58,314 nt of DNA from JANNBN01 sp031430595. Lineage in GTDB: Bacteria > Actinomycetota > Acidimicrobiia > Acidimicrobiales > JANYDT01. Below the pieces are notes generated by a model. The model did not search any database, was not told where the DNA came from, and saw only the letters and a program-made list of their open reading frames with translations. Shown here piece after piece: positions 17,944 through 26,240 of this stretch (the stretch's first letter is position 1; each line of letters starts with the position of its first letter). A program made the translations under genes and the position numbers. The stretch spans positions 1 through 58,314 of the forward strand of contig JANPBU010000020.1 in assembly GCA_031430595.1 (NCBI GenBank). The letters are read 5' to 3'.

Positions 17944-18378
17944 ATGCCGTTACATGCAGATGATCCAACCGTGTGGGAATGGCGTCGTCTGCTTCGCTAC
18001 GTGCGCCACGCAACGACTGTTCTCCAGTCTGATCTCAGTCGAGATCGAGAGATCTCCCTCGAAGAATACGATGTGCTTTTCCAACTCCACGAGGCTGGAG
18101 GTACGCTGCGAATGACCGATCTCACTCTCACAGTGCTGATCACCAAAAGTTCGTGCACACGCCTCGTTGATCGTCTTGTTTCGAGCGGCCTCGTCGAACG
18201 AACCACACCCGAAGACGACCGGAGGTCAGTTCAAGTGCACACAACGAAGCAAGGACGAGCGATGCTGCGTCGTGCGGCATTGACTCACCTGCGTGGCATC
18301 AATGCCGTGTTCGCATCTCGACTCACCGAACGCGACGTCTTTGACCTGAAACGTATTCTCGACCACCTCGCGACGTAA
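17944..18378 (+). CDS. MarR family transcriptional regulator
   Basis: A 144-residue protein with the MarR fold. The winged helix-turn-helix lies at about 55-105 (MTDLTLTVLITKSSCTRLVD, then SGLVERTTPEDDRRSVQV for the wing with the DDRR motif). Dimer helices occupy both ends. MarR proteins bind palindromic operators and release them on binding phenolic or other ligands. It lies 64 bases from the broken pirin gene on the opposite strand, the usual regulator-target arrangement. Intact. Confidence 0.92.
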   Translation: MPLHADDPTVWEWRRLLRYVRHATTVLQSDLSRDREISLEEYDVLFQLHEAGGTLRMTDLTLTVLITKSSCTRLVDRLVSSGLVERTTPEDDRRSVQVHTTKQGRAMLRRAALTHLRGINAVFASRLTERDVFDLKRILDHLAT

Positions 18379-18427
18379 TACGGTCCAGGCGAATGCGCAG
18401 GAACGAGTGGATGCCTAAAGTGCAGGA

Positions 18428-19159
18428 ATGACGATCTATTCCGGTACCCAGGAGTTCGAGGGCGCAACGTTCCTGCAGATGAGCTTTAAGGGTGCCACGT
18501 TGAGATCGTCTGATGTCAGCGGTGTGACGATGCGTAGCGTCGACGTGAGCGGGCTCGATATCGACAGCCACGACCTGTTGTTCGGCAGCCTCATCGTGAA
18601 CGGCGTTGACGTGGTGCCGCTCGTGGAGGCTGAGCTCAACCGGCAGTTCCCCGGCCGCGAGCTACAGAAAGCGCGGACGCCCGACGGCCTGCGGGACGGT
18701 TGGGTGGCGGTGCAGTCCGCGTGGGACACGACAGTGACGAGCACGCCCCCGGAAGTGGTCGACGCCCACGTTAAGGACGAGTGGTCTCTGTCTCAGACCC
18801 TGCGTCACCTCGTGCTGGCGACCGACGCCTGGCTTCGCGGCGCGATCATGGCGATGGGGCAGCCGTTCCATGAGATCGGCCAGATTTTTGCTGGTGCCGC
18901 CGAGATGGGTTTCGACGTCTCGATCTTCCGGGCTGATGTGCCGACGTTCGAGGAAATCCTCGCGGCGCGAGCCGAGCGGCAGCAAATGGTGACCGACTTC
19001 CTGGCCACTGCTACTCCGGAGCTGCTTGCTGAAGAGCGCGACAACCCGTGGGGCGGCGGGGACTGGCATCCAACAGTTGGTGATTGCCTACGCGTGATTC
19101 TGGAGGAGGAGTGGGCGCACCTGCGCTACGTCCGTCGGGACCTCGCCCTCCTGGTTTGA
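18428..19159 (+). CDS. Pentapeptide-repeat plus DinB-like protein
   Basis: A 243-residue protein. Residues 5-60 form short pentapeptide-type repeats (EFEGATFLQMSFKGATLRSS, then SGVTMRSVDVSGLDI). The rest is a four-helix DinB_2 domain with His in TLRHLVLATDAWLRGAI and in EEEWAHLRYVRRDL, the usual metal-binding positions. DinB-like proteins are metal-dependent thiol transferases or related enzymes; the substrate is unknown here. It starts 50 bases after the marR stop on the same strand. The combination is known in actinobacteria. Confidence 0.85.
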   Translation: MTIYSGTQEFEGATFLQMSFKGATLRSSDVSGVTMRSVDVSGLDIDSHDLLFGSLIVNGVDVVPLVEAELNRQFPGRELQKARTPDGLRDGWVAVQSAWDTTVTSTPPEVVDAHVKDEWSLSQTLRHLVLATDAWLRGAIMAMGQPFHEIGQIFAGAAEMGFDVSIFRADVPTFEEILAARAERQQMVTDFLATATPELLAEERDNPWGGGDWHPTVGDCLRVILEEEWAHLRYVRRDLALLV

Positions 19160-19231
19160 ACGTTTGCCCGACCGGGGTTCTGGGAGGTCATCAAGGAGGC
19201 CATCGTGGCCGAATCATCATCTGTCGTCTAA

Positions 19232-19430
19232 GTCGAGCTTGTTCATGTCGACGATCCACTGACTCACACAGAACGCGGCGCGATCGCCGGGTTCTTAGCC
19301 GGGTACACCGGCAACACGCTCGTGAGCTACACCGCGATCTCCCCGTGTTCCGTGAGTGGTGCAACGGAAACAACACCCCGCTCCTCGACGTGTTCATCGC
19401 TTGCTCATGGCCCAAACCGGAATGTGCTGT
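19232..19430 (+). pseudogene. Tyrosine recombinase N-terminal remnant
   Basis: One frame reads PLTHTERGAIAGFLAGYTGN and then TLVSYT. The next frame continues RDLPVFREWCNGNNTPLLDV. Joined, they give the core-binding (SAM-like) N-terminal domain of phage-type integrases, with the FLAGYTGnT and DLr.F..WC pattern. A frameshift lies near 19330 and nothing of the catalytic domain follows. A fossil of an integrase. Confidence 0.65.
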
Positions 19431-19641
19431 TCGTTCCGGAAATTGAGTTGAGGACTGTTTGTCCGGTTACGTTCACTGAGCCGACAGTATCGAGAAGCGT
19501 TGTCCGCCCGAATGGTGAACCCGTAATTTTTAGGTCTGCGGTGCCTTGATGTTGATGGTTTACGGTGTTGCTCGTGTCATTGCGAGTGCTGGAGTGTTGG
19601 TGCTCTGAAACACACCCCTGCCGGACTCCTTTGACCACGAG

Positions 19642-20112
19642 ATGTCCAGCGCTATAACTGCCCACGAGAGCGGGCTCGAAGTGTCCGGCGTTGACCTGTC
19701 TCCTGCAATGGTTACGATCGCTCGCTCGGCTCATCCCCACTTAGCCTTTGACGTGGCATCAATGACGAACTTGCCCGTCGACGATTGTTCCCTCAACGCG
19801 GTCGTTCTCTGGTACTCGATCATTCATACCCCGCCTGCGCTCCTCCCCGATGTTTGGAGCGAACTGGCACGCGTTGTTGTTCTGGACGGTTGGGTGTTGC
19901 TCGGATTTCAAGAAGGTGACAATGACGAAGTCAGTCGCGAGAACGCTTACGGTTCGTCGTCGACAATGACCTGGTATCGGCATAACAGCGATCGTGTCAC
20001 TTGGGGCGTCGAGCAAGCCGAATTCGTCTTGCACCCTCGAACCTGGCGCGCTGCTGAGTTAACCCACGAAACGACTCCACAGGCGTTTCTCACGTTCCAA
20101 CGCCAGGCTTAG
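19642..20112 (+). pseudogene. Class I SAM-dependent methyltransferase, N-terminally truncated
   Basis: 156 residues covering motif I-end to the C-terminus: VSGVDLSPAMVTIARS (acidic strand-2 end), FDVASMTNLPVDDCSLNAVV (motif II region), ELARVVVLDGWVLLGFQEGD. The glycine-rich motif I that binds SAM (normally just upstream) is absent; the preceding bases do not encode it in any frame. It is therefore a truncated gene. The MSSAIT start is formal only. Confidence 0.7.
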
Positions 20113-20204
20113 AAATCGCGCTGCGGCTTTCCGTCACTCCCACTTAAGTTTGCGAGCGACCCATAACGAGCGCTGAAGTTCCCGCCGACCAAATACCCGC
20201 CGAG

Positions 20205-20232
20205 TATGTTTGTAGTAATCACTACAAACATA
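20205..20232. promoter_or_regulatory. Perfect 12-bp palindrome, probable operator
   Basis: TATGTTTGTAGT, then AATC, then ACTACAAACATA. Immediately followed by AAGGA and, 10 bases later, by the ATG of the small frame at 20243. The core TGTAGT-n4-ACTACA is the size expected for a dimeric repressor. A helix-turn-helix protein binding here would block translation start or transcription of the next gene (inference). Confidence 0.7.
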
Positions 20233-20242
20233 AGGAATTCCG

Positions 20243-20458
20243 ATGCTAAAATCGAAAACGACCAGGACCTTTTGGGATGACTTGTTAAGATTAGCTGCTG
20301 TGATGGTTGGCGTATCTGGTCTCTTTTTCGTTGGATTTGGACCCGCCACGCAGGAACTTTTTAAGCGCCTCATCTACGGAACAGCACCTAAAGTCGGTGT
20401 GCCGCCTTCTGCTCTGCGGTTCGGCGGTCGCCCAAATCTCACACCTGCTCGATCGTGA
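20243..20458 (+). CDS. Possible small membrane protein, 71 residues
   Basis: Starts at ATG with AAGGA upstream, just after the palindrome. One hydrophobic segment (LAAVMVGVSGLFFVGFG) follows a basic N-terminus (MLKSKTTRTFWDDLLR). No family recognised. The good ribosome site and the palindrome argue that it is expressed. Confidence 0.4.
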   Translation: MLKSKTTRTFWDDLLRLAAVMVGVSGLFFVGFGPATQELFKRLIYGTAPKVGVPPSALRFGGRPNLTPARS

Positions 20459-20972
20459 TCAGCCACTTTTTGGCGGGAAATCACCCGGTCCGGTTACTTC
20501 TGGTTTCGGCAAGCGGGTTTGAGCGAAACCTAGTGCGCTTAGCTTCTACCCGTGATGACGTCCAACTCATCGACATCAATCGTTTATACGGAAAGTGAAT
20601 TCGCCCGAGTATGCCAGCAAACGTTGATTTTGATCCGTTGTCGAGGAACCTTGACGGACCGTCGTGGTTTGCGATGGTCGTTCTTCAGGTGTTACGCGTC
20701 GGCCGCAGCCCTGTCTGGGGTTCCGGCTTCGAGGGCTTATGACTTGGCTCGCCATGGAGCGGTTGAACTTTGAGAGTGCTTGTTGCGACTCAACCGTCTG
20801 ATCTGAGGCGTGCTCAGCGGATTATTGCAAAGGTGGGGGAGGGCGAGTTCCGTCGAGCAGTGCATAAGATGACGAAGTTCGTGTACGTGTTGACCCTCGA
20901 GAGCCGGGTGCAGCCTCCGGGTGCAGGGTCATAAGTAACGTAAGTTCGCTTATGACAAACAACGTGCTGCGG
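20459..20972. other. 514 bases without a convincing gene
   Basis: Scattered short coding-like patches, for example RIIAKVGEGEFRRAVHKMTK read on the plus strand around 20820-20890, but no start, no complete domain and stops in between. Probably remnants. Confidence 0.4.
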
Positions 20973-21371
20973 TTAAGCAGCTGGCATGGGCGGGCTGAAG
21001 AATTGTTCGCGGGTGATTTGACCGTTGTTGGTGGTGTACAGGCCAACTTCTCGGCCTTGGAATCGTTGTCCGGCCATTGGCCCGACTGATCCGGTGACGT
21101 CCATGGTGAAGATCACGGTGAATTGGTCGCCGTGCACGAAGGGTCCTTCGGTTTCGAGGGAGTGAACGGTGTGGTTGTCGTACCACCAGTCACCTTTACC
21201 TTGGATGGCGGCAAGGCCGACTGCTTCGGCACTTTCAGGTCCCATTGCCATTGGTTCAACACTGACGGCGTCAGGTGAGTAGATCGCGGTTTGCATGGCG
21301 TGGGTTGCTTCTCGTCCGGCTTTGCACGCGTCGACGAGTGCTTGGGCAAGTTCTGTTGGGGTGTGTGTCAT
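20973..21371 (-). CDS. SnoaL-like protein, copy A
   Basis: A 132-residue small alpha+beta-barrel protein of the SnoaL/NTF2 superfamily. Start MTHTPTEL with AAAGGA 6 bases upstream. Features: IYSPDAVSVEP, GKGDWWYDNHTVHSLETEGP, FTVIFTMDVT and GQRFQGREVGLYTTNNGQI. Such proteins bind or convert small hydrophobic molecules; the substrate is unknown. A close paralogue lies at 37062-37460 with most residues identical. It follows the DUF1579-like gene by 17 bases, an operon. Confidence 0.8.
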   Translation of the reverse strand: MTHTPTELAQALVDACKAGREATHAMQTAIYSPDAVSVEPMAMGPESAEAVGLAAIQGKGDWWYDNHTVHSLETEGPFVHGDQFTVIFTMDVTGSVGPMAGQRFQGREVGLYTTNNGQITREQFFSPPMPAA

Positions 21372-21388
21372 GAAAAGTCCTTTGGGGT

Positions 21389-21868
21389 TCAGGGCTGGCG
21401 GTGGAATTGCATAGTCCAGTTGGTCTCCCACGTTACGCCTTCATCAGGTGAGAATGCTTGGTCCCATCGAGGAGAATTAGATTGGGTGTAGGTCCATTGG
21501 AATCGCACCCGGATTGGTTGACCGTTGAGGGTGTCGTTGGCGTGGAACTCGCCAACACCATCATCGAATGTGCCGACCACGGGCACATCGAGCGAGTGTG
21601 GGTTTCGTTGATCCAGCCACCAGATCGCCCATGTCCCAGTAGCCGCGTCGAATGACCGGATCGAGCTGGCCCGGTAGGTGCCGTCGGGTAGTTCAACGAG
21701 GTTGTCATCAACATTGGCCGCGCCACCAAGAATCGGGTAAGCCGTGCATGTCCCCCCGAACTCTTCCCAATCGTCACACCCAACGAGGCGTTCTTTCAGC
21801 CGATGGTGCTCCACCGTCCACGAACCAAACAGGAAATCGAAATCGGTTGATTGCCCAGTGATCTGCAT
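21389..21868 (-). CDS. DUF1579-like protein
   Basis: A 159-residue protein starting MQITGQSTDFDFLFGSWTVE. The FDFLfGsWtV.H motif, LPDGTYRASSIRSFDAATG and the IWWLD strand are typical of the DUF1579 lipocalin-like family. Function unknown. It sits upstream of and on the same strand as SnoaL copy A, probably co-transcribed. Intact. Confidence 0.75.
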   Translation of the reverse strand: MQITGQSTDFDFLFGSWTVEHHRLKERLVGCDDWEEFGGTCTAYPILGGAANVDDNLVELPDGTYRASSIRSFDAATGTWAIWWLDQRNPHSLDVPVVGTFDDGVGEFHANDTLNGQPIRVRFQWTYTQSNSPRWDQAFSPDEGVTWETNWTMQFHRQP

Positions 21869-21967
21869 ACCAAAGCTTACCGGCCTGGCACTTCTGCACG
21901 GAGCCTGGTGAACGTGTCAGCATGGGGTTGCTGTCTATTGCGCAACAACGATTTCGAGGAGGACCGT

Positions 21968-22273
21968 ATGTCGAAGGTTTCAATGATGGGAACGTTCTCG
22001 TGCCAGGACGGTAAAGCCGACGAGATGGAGGCCGTTCTGCGAAAAATGGTTGCAGCAGCGAGCGAAGAGCCGGGAGTGGAGATTTACTCCTACCATCGCA
22101 ACGAAGGAAACAACTTCTCGTTTTTCGCGTTGATGGCGAGCCAAGAAGCCATGCAACAACACGGCCAAACCGCGGCGCTTCAAGCGGTCATGGCCGAGTT
22201 CGGGCCGCTCATGGCCGCACCCCCGCAAATGGCGTCGGCAACACCAATCGCCGCGATCGGCTTCGACATCTAA
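21968..22273 (+). CDS. Antibiotic biosynthesis monooxygenase (ABM) domain protein
   Basis: A 101-residue protein. The start MSKVSMMGTF is fixed by GAGGAGGACC 2-10 bases upstream, excluding the longer frame to 21851. ABM fold: VEIYSYHRNEGNNFSFFALM, then a helix (AMQQHGQTAALQAVM). Family members are cofactor-free dimeric oxygenases or quinol-handling proteins. Divergent from the DUF1579-SnoaL pair with about 100 bases between, suggesting shared regulation. Confidence 0.85.
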   Translation: MSKVSMMGTFSCQDGKADEMEAVLRKMVAAASEEPGVEIYSYHRNEGNNFSFFALMASQEAMQQHGQTAALQAVMAEFGPLMAAPPQMASATPIAAIGFDI

Positions 22274-22560
22274 AACCTGCGCAGGTGCCCATGAGAGGTG
22301 GCCCGATCGATTCCAGCCGCATTGATGAGTCGTTGCGTTACAGGAGTGCCTGCCGTGCTGGCTGCGAGTACACGTAGATCATTGCGCAGCGATGCGGGTG
22401 CCCGCCTGACGCCTTCCGATGCGACGTCTCGTGTGATGAGTTGATCGATGACTCGATGCGGTCGTAATTTTACCGGCGCTCCTGGGTCCCACAATCAGGA
22501 CCGCAGGCACCCCATCTTCGGCCGAGATCAGCTCTGGAAAAGCCGATCAACAAGACGAGG
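22270..22560 (-). pseudogene. Remnant of a DUF4143-type AAA ATPase
   Basis: A Walker A-like strand VPAVLIVGPRSAGKITT (about 22450-22515) in one frame, then in another frame LITRDVASEGV and VLAASTAGTPVTQRLINAAG, the helical region after the AAA core. Large parts are missing and the frame shifts, so it is a fossil. It is a different relative of the intact ATPase at 34439-35695. Confidence 0.55.
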
Positions 22561-22706
22561 CGAGTAGTTCATGATCAGACTTCAGCAGATCATCAAATCA
22601 TGATTTAGCAGGACACAGGATCGTGGTTTAGCAGGGTGACTTTCAGAGGAACTCCCTGTTGACCTCACCAAGTAGGTAACCGGGCAACGTTGGTAACGTC
22701 GCCTGT

Positions 22707-22880
22707 ATGGCTTGGGGCAACAAAAAGCAGCGCGAAGACGAGTATCTCCGAACAGGTCAGGCTGCGGCACTGCGACCCGGGGATTTAGGTGCCAAAGACA
22801 TTTACAACGATATCGACCACGATGACGATGCTGATTTCGTGATGGGATGGAAAACGGAGCCCGACCCAGTTGACGAATAG
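22707..22880 (+). CDS. Small acidic protein, 57 residues
   Basis: MAWGNKKQREDEYLRTGQ at the start and GWKTEPDPVDE at the end. Basic first third, then an acidic Asp/Glu-rich region (NDIDHDDDADF). Good codon use, no domain. The preceding bases lack a strong Shine-Dalgarno motif. Not recognised; convergent with the secreted gene that follows. Confidence 0.5.
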   Translation: MAWGNKKQREDEYLRTGQAAALRPGDLGAKDIYNDIDHDDDADFVMGWKTEPDPVDE

Positions 22881-22900
22881 CGGAGGTCCAGAAATGGTCT

Positions 22901-23695
22901 CTACTTCTCGGTCACCTTCAACCGCAGCAAGATGGTGTTGTCGATGTGGAGATCTGTGGCCCACACAAACTTGGCAGACGGATTCCACGTGATGTTGTTG
23001 TAGCCATCCTTCGGACCCACTTCAGCGGCAGACCAAATCGTGGATGATGTCCATGCCCCATCATTGAAATCAACGGCAGTCCAGTTCGCTGGTTCTGCCA
23101 GCACCAAGGATTGACATGTTTTGTCCGGTTCAGGATCGTGCTCACAGGATGGATTCAACGGAGCCCGTTGGATTGACAAAATCTTCCAACGCGCATCCGT
23201 CACGGCGACAACTTTTCCGCTGGTCGTATCGGTGATCTGCGCGATGAAACCACCATCGCCCATCTGCTGATTTGGTTTGCCGATGTACTCGATACCGGAG
23301 TTGGTTTGTTTGAAGTCCTTCGCCACAACCGCAAGCGTGAACGGATACGTCGCAGTGAAAGTGAACGTTTCGGAGTTGAACGACCGCTCCGTCGTGATCG
23401 GAACAGAGTCCTCTCCCACTGGCACGCCATTGACGAACATCGAGAACCAATTGTCAGCCCATACTTCGGCCTTGAATTGAGACGCACCTGGTGTTGGTTT
23501 TGTCCCCGTCATCACCGTCATCACCGTCGTTGCAGGCGTTCTCGAAGGTTTCGCAACGCGCTTTGTGGATGTCGATCGTTTGACTGAGCGAGCTCCGGCT
23601 TCGGGGGTCGTTGGCACGAGTCCAAGCGATCCAAGCAGCACCGTGACAATCAACAGGCCCAATGATTTGGAAGATGACACTCGCACATTGATCAT
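22901..23695 (-). CDS. Secreted protein of unknown function in the YHYH locus
   Basis: 264 residues from ATG 23695, which overlaps the YHYH gene stop by 4 bases (ATGA). N-terminal signal peptide (KSLGLLIVTVLLGSLGLVP), then a Thr/Lys-rich linker (TSTKRVAKPSRTPATTVM). The mature part is beta-rich with FKAEVWADNWFSMFVNGVPV, a pattern of carbohydrate- or galactose-binding-like jelly rolls. Probably exported and associated with the two other secreted products of this locus. The longer frame to 23833 lies inside the YHYH gene. Confidence 0.7.
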   Translation of the reverse strand: MINVRVSSSKSLGLLIVTVLLGSLGLVPTTPEAGARSVKRSTSTKRVAKPSRTPATTVMTVMTGTKPTPGASQFKAEVWADNWFSMFVNGVPVGEDSVPITTERSFNSETFTFTATYPFTLAVVAKDFKQTNSGIEYIGKPNQQMGDGGFIAQITDTTSGKVVAVTDARWKILSIQRAPLNPSCEHDPEPDKTCQSLVLAEPANWTAVDFNDGAWTSSTIWSAAEVGPKDGYNNITWNPSAKFVWATDLHIDNTILLRLKVTEK

Positions 23696-24789
23696 TTCGC
23701 TGCCGGCCGGGCTTGGAAGGTCTCGGTTCGAGCAGAGCCGTTCGGATCCGTAAAGATGAAGGTATACATACTTCCGGAGTGTGAGTAATCCACTTGATAG
23801 GTGCTGCCGTTCAGTTTGTATTGCAGCCGCCACGCTGCTGGGGCCGTCTGAGAGAACGCGGTGATCGATGCGCCTCGCAACGGGTTTCCGGCCGGGCGAA
23901 TTGGAGTTGCAGCTGGCTGCGGATCAATTTGTCCATCGGCCACCGTAACCTTCCCACGAAGACCACCATTAATGTATGGGTACGTAAGACTCGCGTGATA
24001 GTGATATCCGTCCGTTGCGTCCACATGACCGTTGAACTCATCCAGTGCACGTAGTGTCGACCCGTCTGGCTCGGTGAGGCCGTAGATGGCAAACCCATCC
24101 ATCGCAACCGCAATCGGAATTGCTGGGCTTTGACCTTTCGTGAGATGCAAGGGCGCCGCATGGTAGTGGTAATCATCGGCCCGACCGCAGTGGCCACCCC
24201 ACTGATCAAGTTCTCCAATGAGGAACGAATCCTCGCCTCGATTGTTCAACGCGTTGAAGATCGGAACACCATTGATCGCAAGGGCGATTGCTCCGCGAAA
24301 CAACGCCGTTTTTGCCGAGATCGGCGCGTCGGACAGTACGCCCTTCGCTGGCAGCCGCCACGCATTGGACCCGGAATAGGGCTGCGGCAACGGGAACTGT
24401 TGTTGCCAATTCGTGATGCCAATCATCATCAGATGTTCGGGCATGCCAGTCGACTCTACGACCAACTCGGTCGACGTTCGGCTTGCCTTCACGGACTTTG
24501 GATACAGCGACCACGGATCCACTGACGAGGTGCGATCAGCAATCGTGGTGGTGCCGCTAGGTGTGGCGCTCTTTCGCCGTCGAACCGTAGTTGTGGGTTT
24601 CTTGCCCGTTGCTGCAGCGGCACCGCCAAGCACCGTTGAACCGACCAGACCTGCACTGAGGAAATACAGCACCTGGCGGCGGGTTACTTCGAATGAATCA
24701 GACGGACCGTGGCCATGATGACCATCGTCTCCATGTTGGTGTGTATGCAGATGATCAGGTGAATGTAGGTCAAAAGATGAGTGAGGCAT
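23692..24789 (-). CDS. YHYH domain protein, Tat-exported
   Basis: A 365-residue protein. The first 30 residues are His-rich (HLHTHQHGDDGHHGHG), then a twin-arginine signal TRRQVLYFLSAGLVGS. The YHYH domain carries the double signature DDYHYHAAP and DGYHYHAS, plus GVPIFNALNNRGED and GGHCGRADDYHYH. These His clusters probably bind metal (inference). Start supported by GGAG 8 bases upstream. YHYH proteins are often next to PEBP genes, as here. Confidence 0.85.
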   Translation of the reverse strand: MPHSSFDLHSPDHLHTHQHGDDGHHGHGPSDSFEVTRRQVLYFLSAGLVGSTVLGGAAAATGKKPTTTVRRRKSATPSGTTTIADRTSSVDPWSLYPKSVKASRTSTELVVESTGMPEHLMMIGITNWQQQFPLPQPYSGSNAWRLPAKGVLSDAPISAKTALFRGAIALAINGVPIFNALNNRGEDSFLIGELDQWGGHCGRADDYHYHAAPLHLTKGQSPAIPIAVAMDGFAIYGLTEPDGSTLRALDEFNGHVDATDGYHYHASLTYPYINGGLRGKVTVADGQIDPQPAATPIRPAGNPLRGASITAFSQTAPAAWRLQYKLNGSTYQVDYSHSGSMYTFIFTDPNGSARTETFQARPAAK

Positions 24790-24818
24790 TTGAGCTCCGT
24801 TGAATGTAGGAAAGAGAA

Positions 24819-25418
24819 CTAGCGGCTGTAGGAGACGGTGATGGCCGAAGAGCCAAGCGTGACAGTCGAAATGGCAGGCATCAATACGTCACGATTGACT
24901 GCGGTGCCTGTGTGGAAGCTTGGGGTTTTCGAGAGTGCGTAAACCGTAAGTGTGTATTGCTTTGCACCCGGACCCTTCGAACACGGTGGCGCATATTCAT
25001 TCCGGCCATTTACGCTGTTCGTTCCGAGGATGACACCTGCAGGTGGTGCGGCGCCCTCGTCAAGGTGAGTGACGTCGGCACCTATCCCGTACATCACCCA
25101 GTACCAATGAATATCGCCCGGGCCCGCAACATGATGCATCACCACTGCGTAGGACTTGGTGCCAGCTGGGCTACCGGTCCAAACGAGCGAGGGTGTTGTT
25201 GCTACCCCGTCGCAGGTGAACCGAATCGGCATGGTTCCCCCATTAACAAACGAACTACTGGTGACTGAAAATGCAGTCGTCCGACGGGCTTTGGTTCGCT
25301 TCGCAACTGAAAGGCTGTTCGAACCTAAGCGAGTATTAGCGTGGGAAGTGTCAGCGGTTGCCAGTACGCAAATCATTGCGGTGATGAAGGCAGTTGAACG
25401 AAGCGATCTCATACCCAT
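24819..25418 (-). CDS. Secreted PEBP (YbhB/YbcL, Raf-kinase-inhibitor-like) protein
   Basis: A 199-residue protein with a signal peptide (TAFITAMICVLATADTSHA). The PEBP core shows PIRFTCDGVATTPSLVWTG, the ligand-pocket segment GPGDIHWYWVMYGIG and YAPPCSKGP. Start at ATG 25418; ATG 25412 is equally possible. PEBP proteins bind phospholipid-like or phosphate ligands; bacterial members are poorly characterised. 29 bases upstream of the YHYH gene on the same strand, so the three secreted genes form an operon. Confidence 0.85.
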   Translation of the reverse strand: MGMRSLRSTAFITAMICVLATADTSHANTRLGSNSLSVAKRTKARRTTAFSVTSSSFVNGGTMPIRFTCDGVATTPSLVWTGSPAGTKSYAVVMHHVAGPGDIHWYWVMYGIGADVTHLDEGAAPPAGVILGTNSVNGRNEYAPPCSKGPGAKQYTLTVYALSKTPSFHTGTAVNRDVLMPAISTVTLGSSAITVSYSR

Positions 25419-26118
25419 CACCGTACGGGTGGTTCCTCAAGGAAACCTGAGGATGGCCAAAATGGTCTAGAAATCTTTCTCAGCCAATCTTGAGGTTTGT
25501 TCCCTAGAGTGTGTACATAGGATTCATCGAGGTTCGACGCCACCCATGCCTGGCCTTCAAGTGTGGTTGGAAGCTGGCGGATGACTTCGGTGATCTCGGG
25601 CTCCAGCAGGTCGCCGAGAAGAGCCGGGTTAATGCGGATGTCGGCATCCTCAACGACGAACATCTCCTCCGAACGTCGAACGGTCACGACGAGCAATGGG
25701 AATCGAACGCGTCGTCCCCGCTTTGTAGGAATTGATACCGTCGGCCAACCGTACAGAAGGGTAGGTCGGTCGCTGTCGATCGCAGTTGCCGGGATCGGAT
25801 GGCAGTCGATCAACGTTCTTTCCGATGTTTGGTCACATTGTGCCCAAACGTTCGGCGCCTCGAGTTTGTCGATGTTGATAACCGACTCTTGTTCGACGCG
25901 TGCGATCAGATAGCGAAGGTAGGTACTCCAGGCCGACGAAGGTCCGGATGCGGCTGAGCTGCTGATGAGTGAGCAAGCCCATCGGTGGCCGGTCGGCAGG
26001 TTGTGCAGGTGAGCTTCTTGTTTCCCCACCATGCTTGGCTGCCGATGGGAATCGTGGAACCACAGCGCGAGCAATTACCCGGATACCGTGTTGATCGATG
26101 CAGTGTGTCATCCGCCAT
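25418..26118 (-). pseudogene. Remnant with zinc ribbon and helicase-like N-terminal region
   Basis: A first frame (26118 leftwards) encodes YPGNCSRCGSTIPIGSQAWW and TCTTCRP, a four-Cys zinc ribbon. After a frame change near 25960 a second frame runs STYLRYLIARVEQESVIN to LLVVTVRRSEEMFVVED and stops at 25418. The second part resembles the N-terminal region of large helicase-like proteins, but none of the ATPase motifs follow. Truncated and frameshifted. Confidence 0.45.
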
Positions 26119-26240
26119 GATTAATGCCTAGACCGTCGAATCCGCAGCTGCAAGGCTTGGCCGGTTCTTCGACTTTTGGCAAACCGAAACACGGCGAGTC
26201 TTGAATCTCCTGCAGGTCGACCGAGTCCGATCGACATTTT

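Noticed and set aside
22590..22640. Short repeat ATCATGATTTAGCAGG / ATCGTGGTTTAGCAGG, considered as a CRISPR or iteron start
   Set aside because: Only two imperfect copies with no regular spacing; too little for an array or origin.
25833..26111. Separate small minus-strand gene
   Set aside because: It is a shifted frame of the zinc-ribbon/helicase-like remnant and carries no signature of its own.
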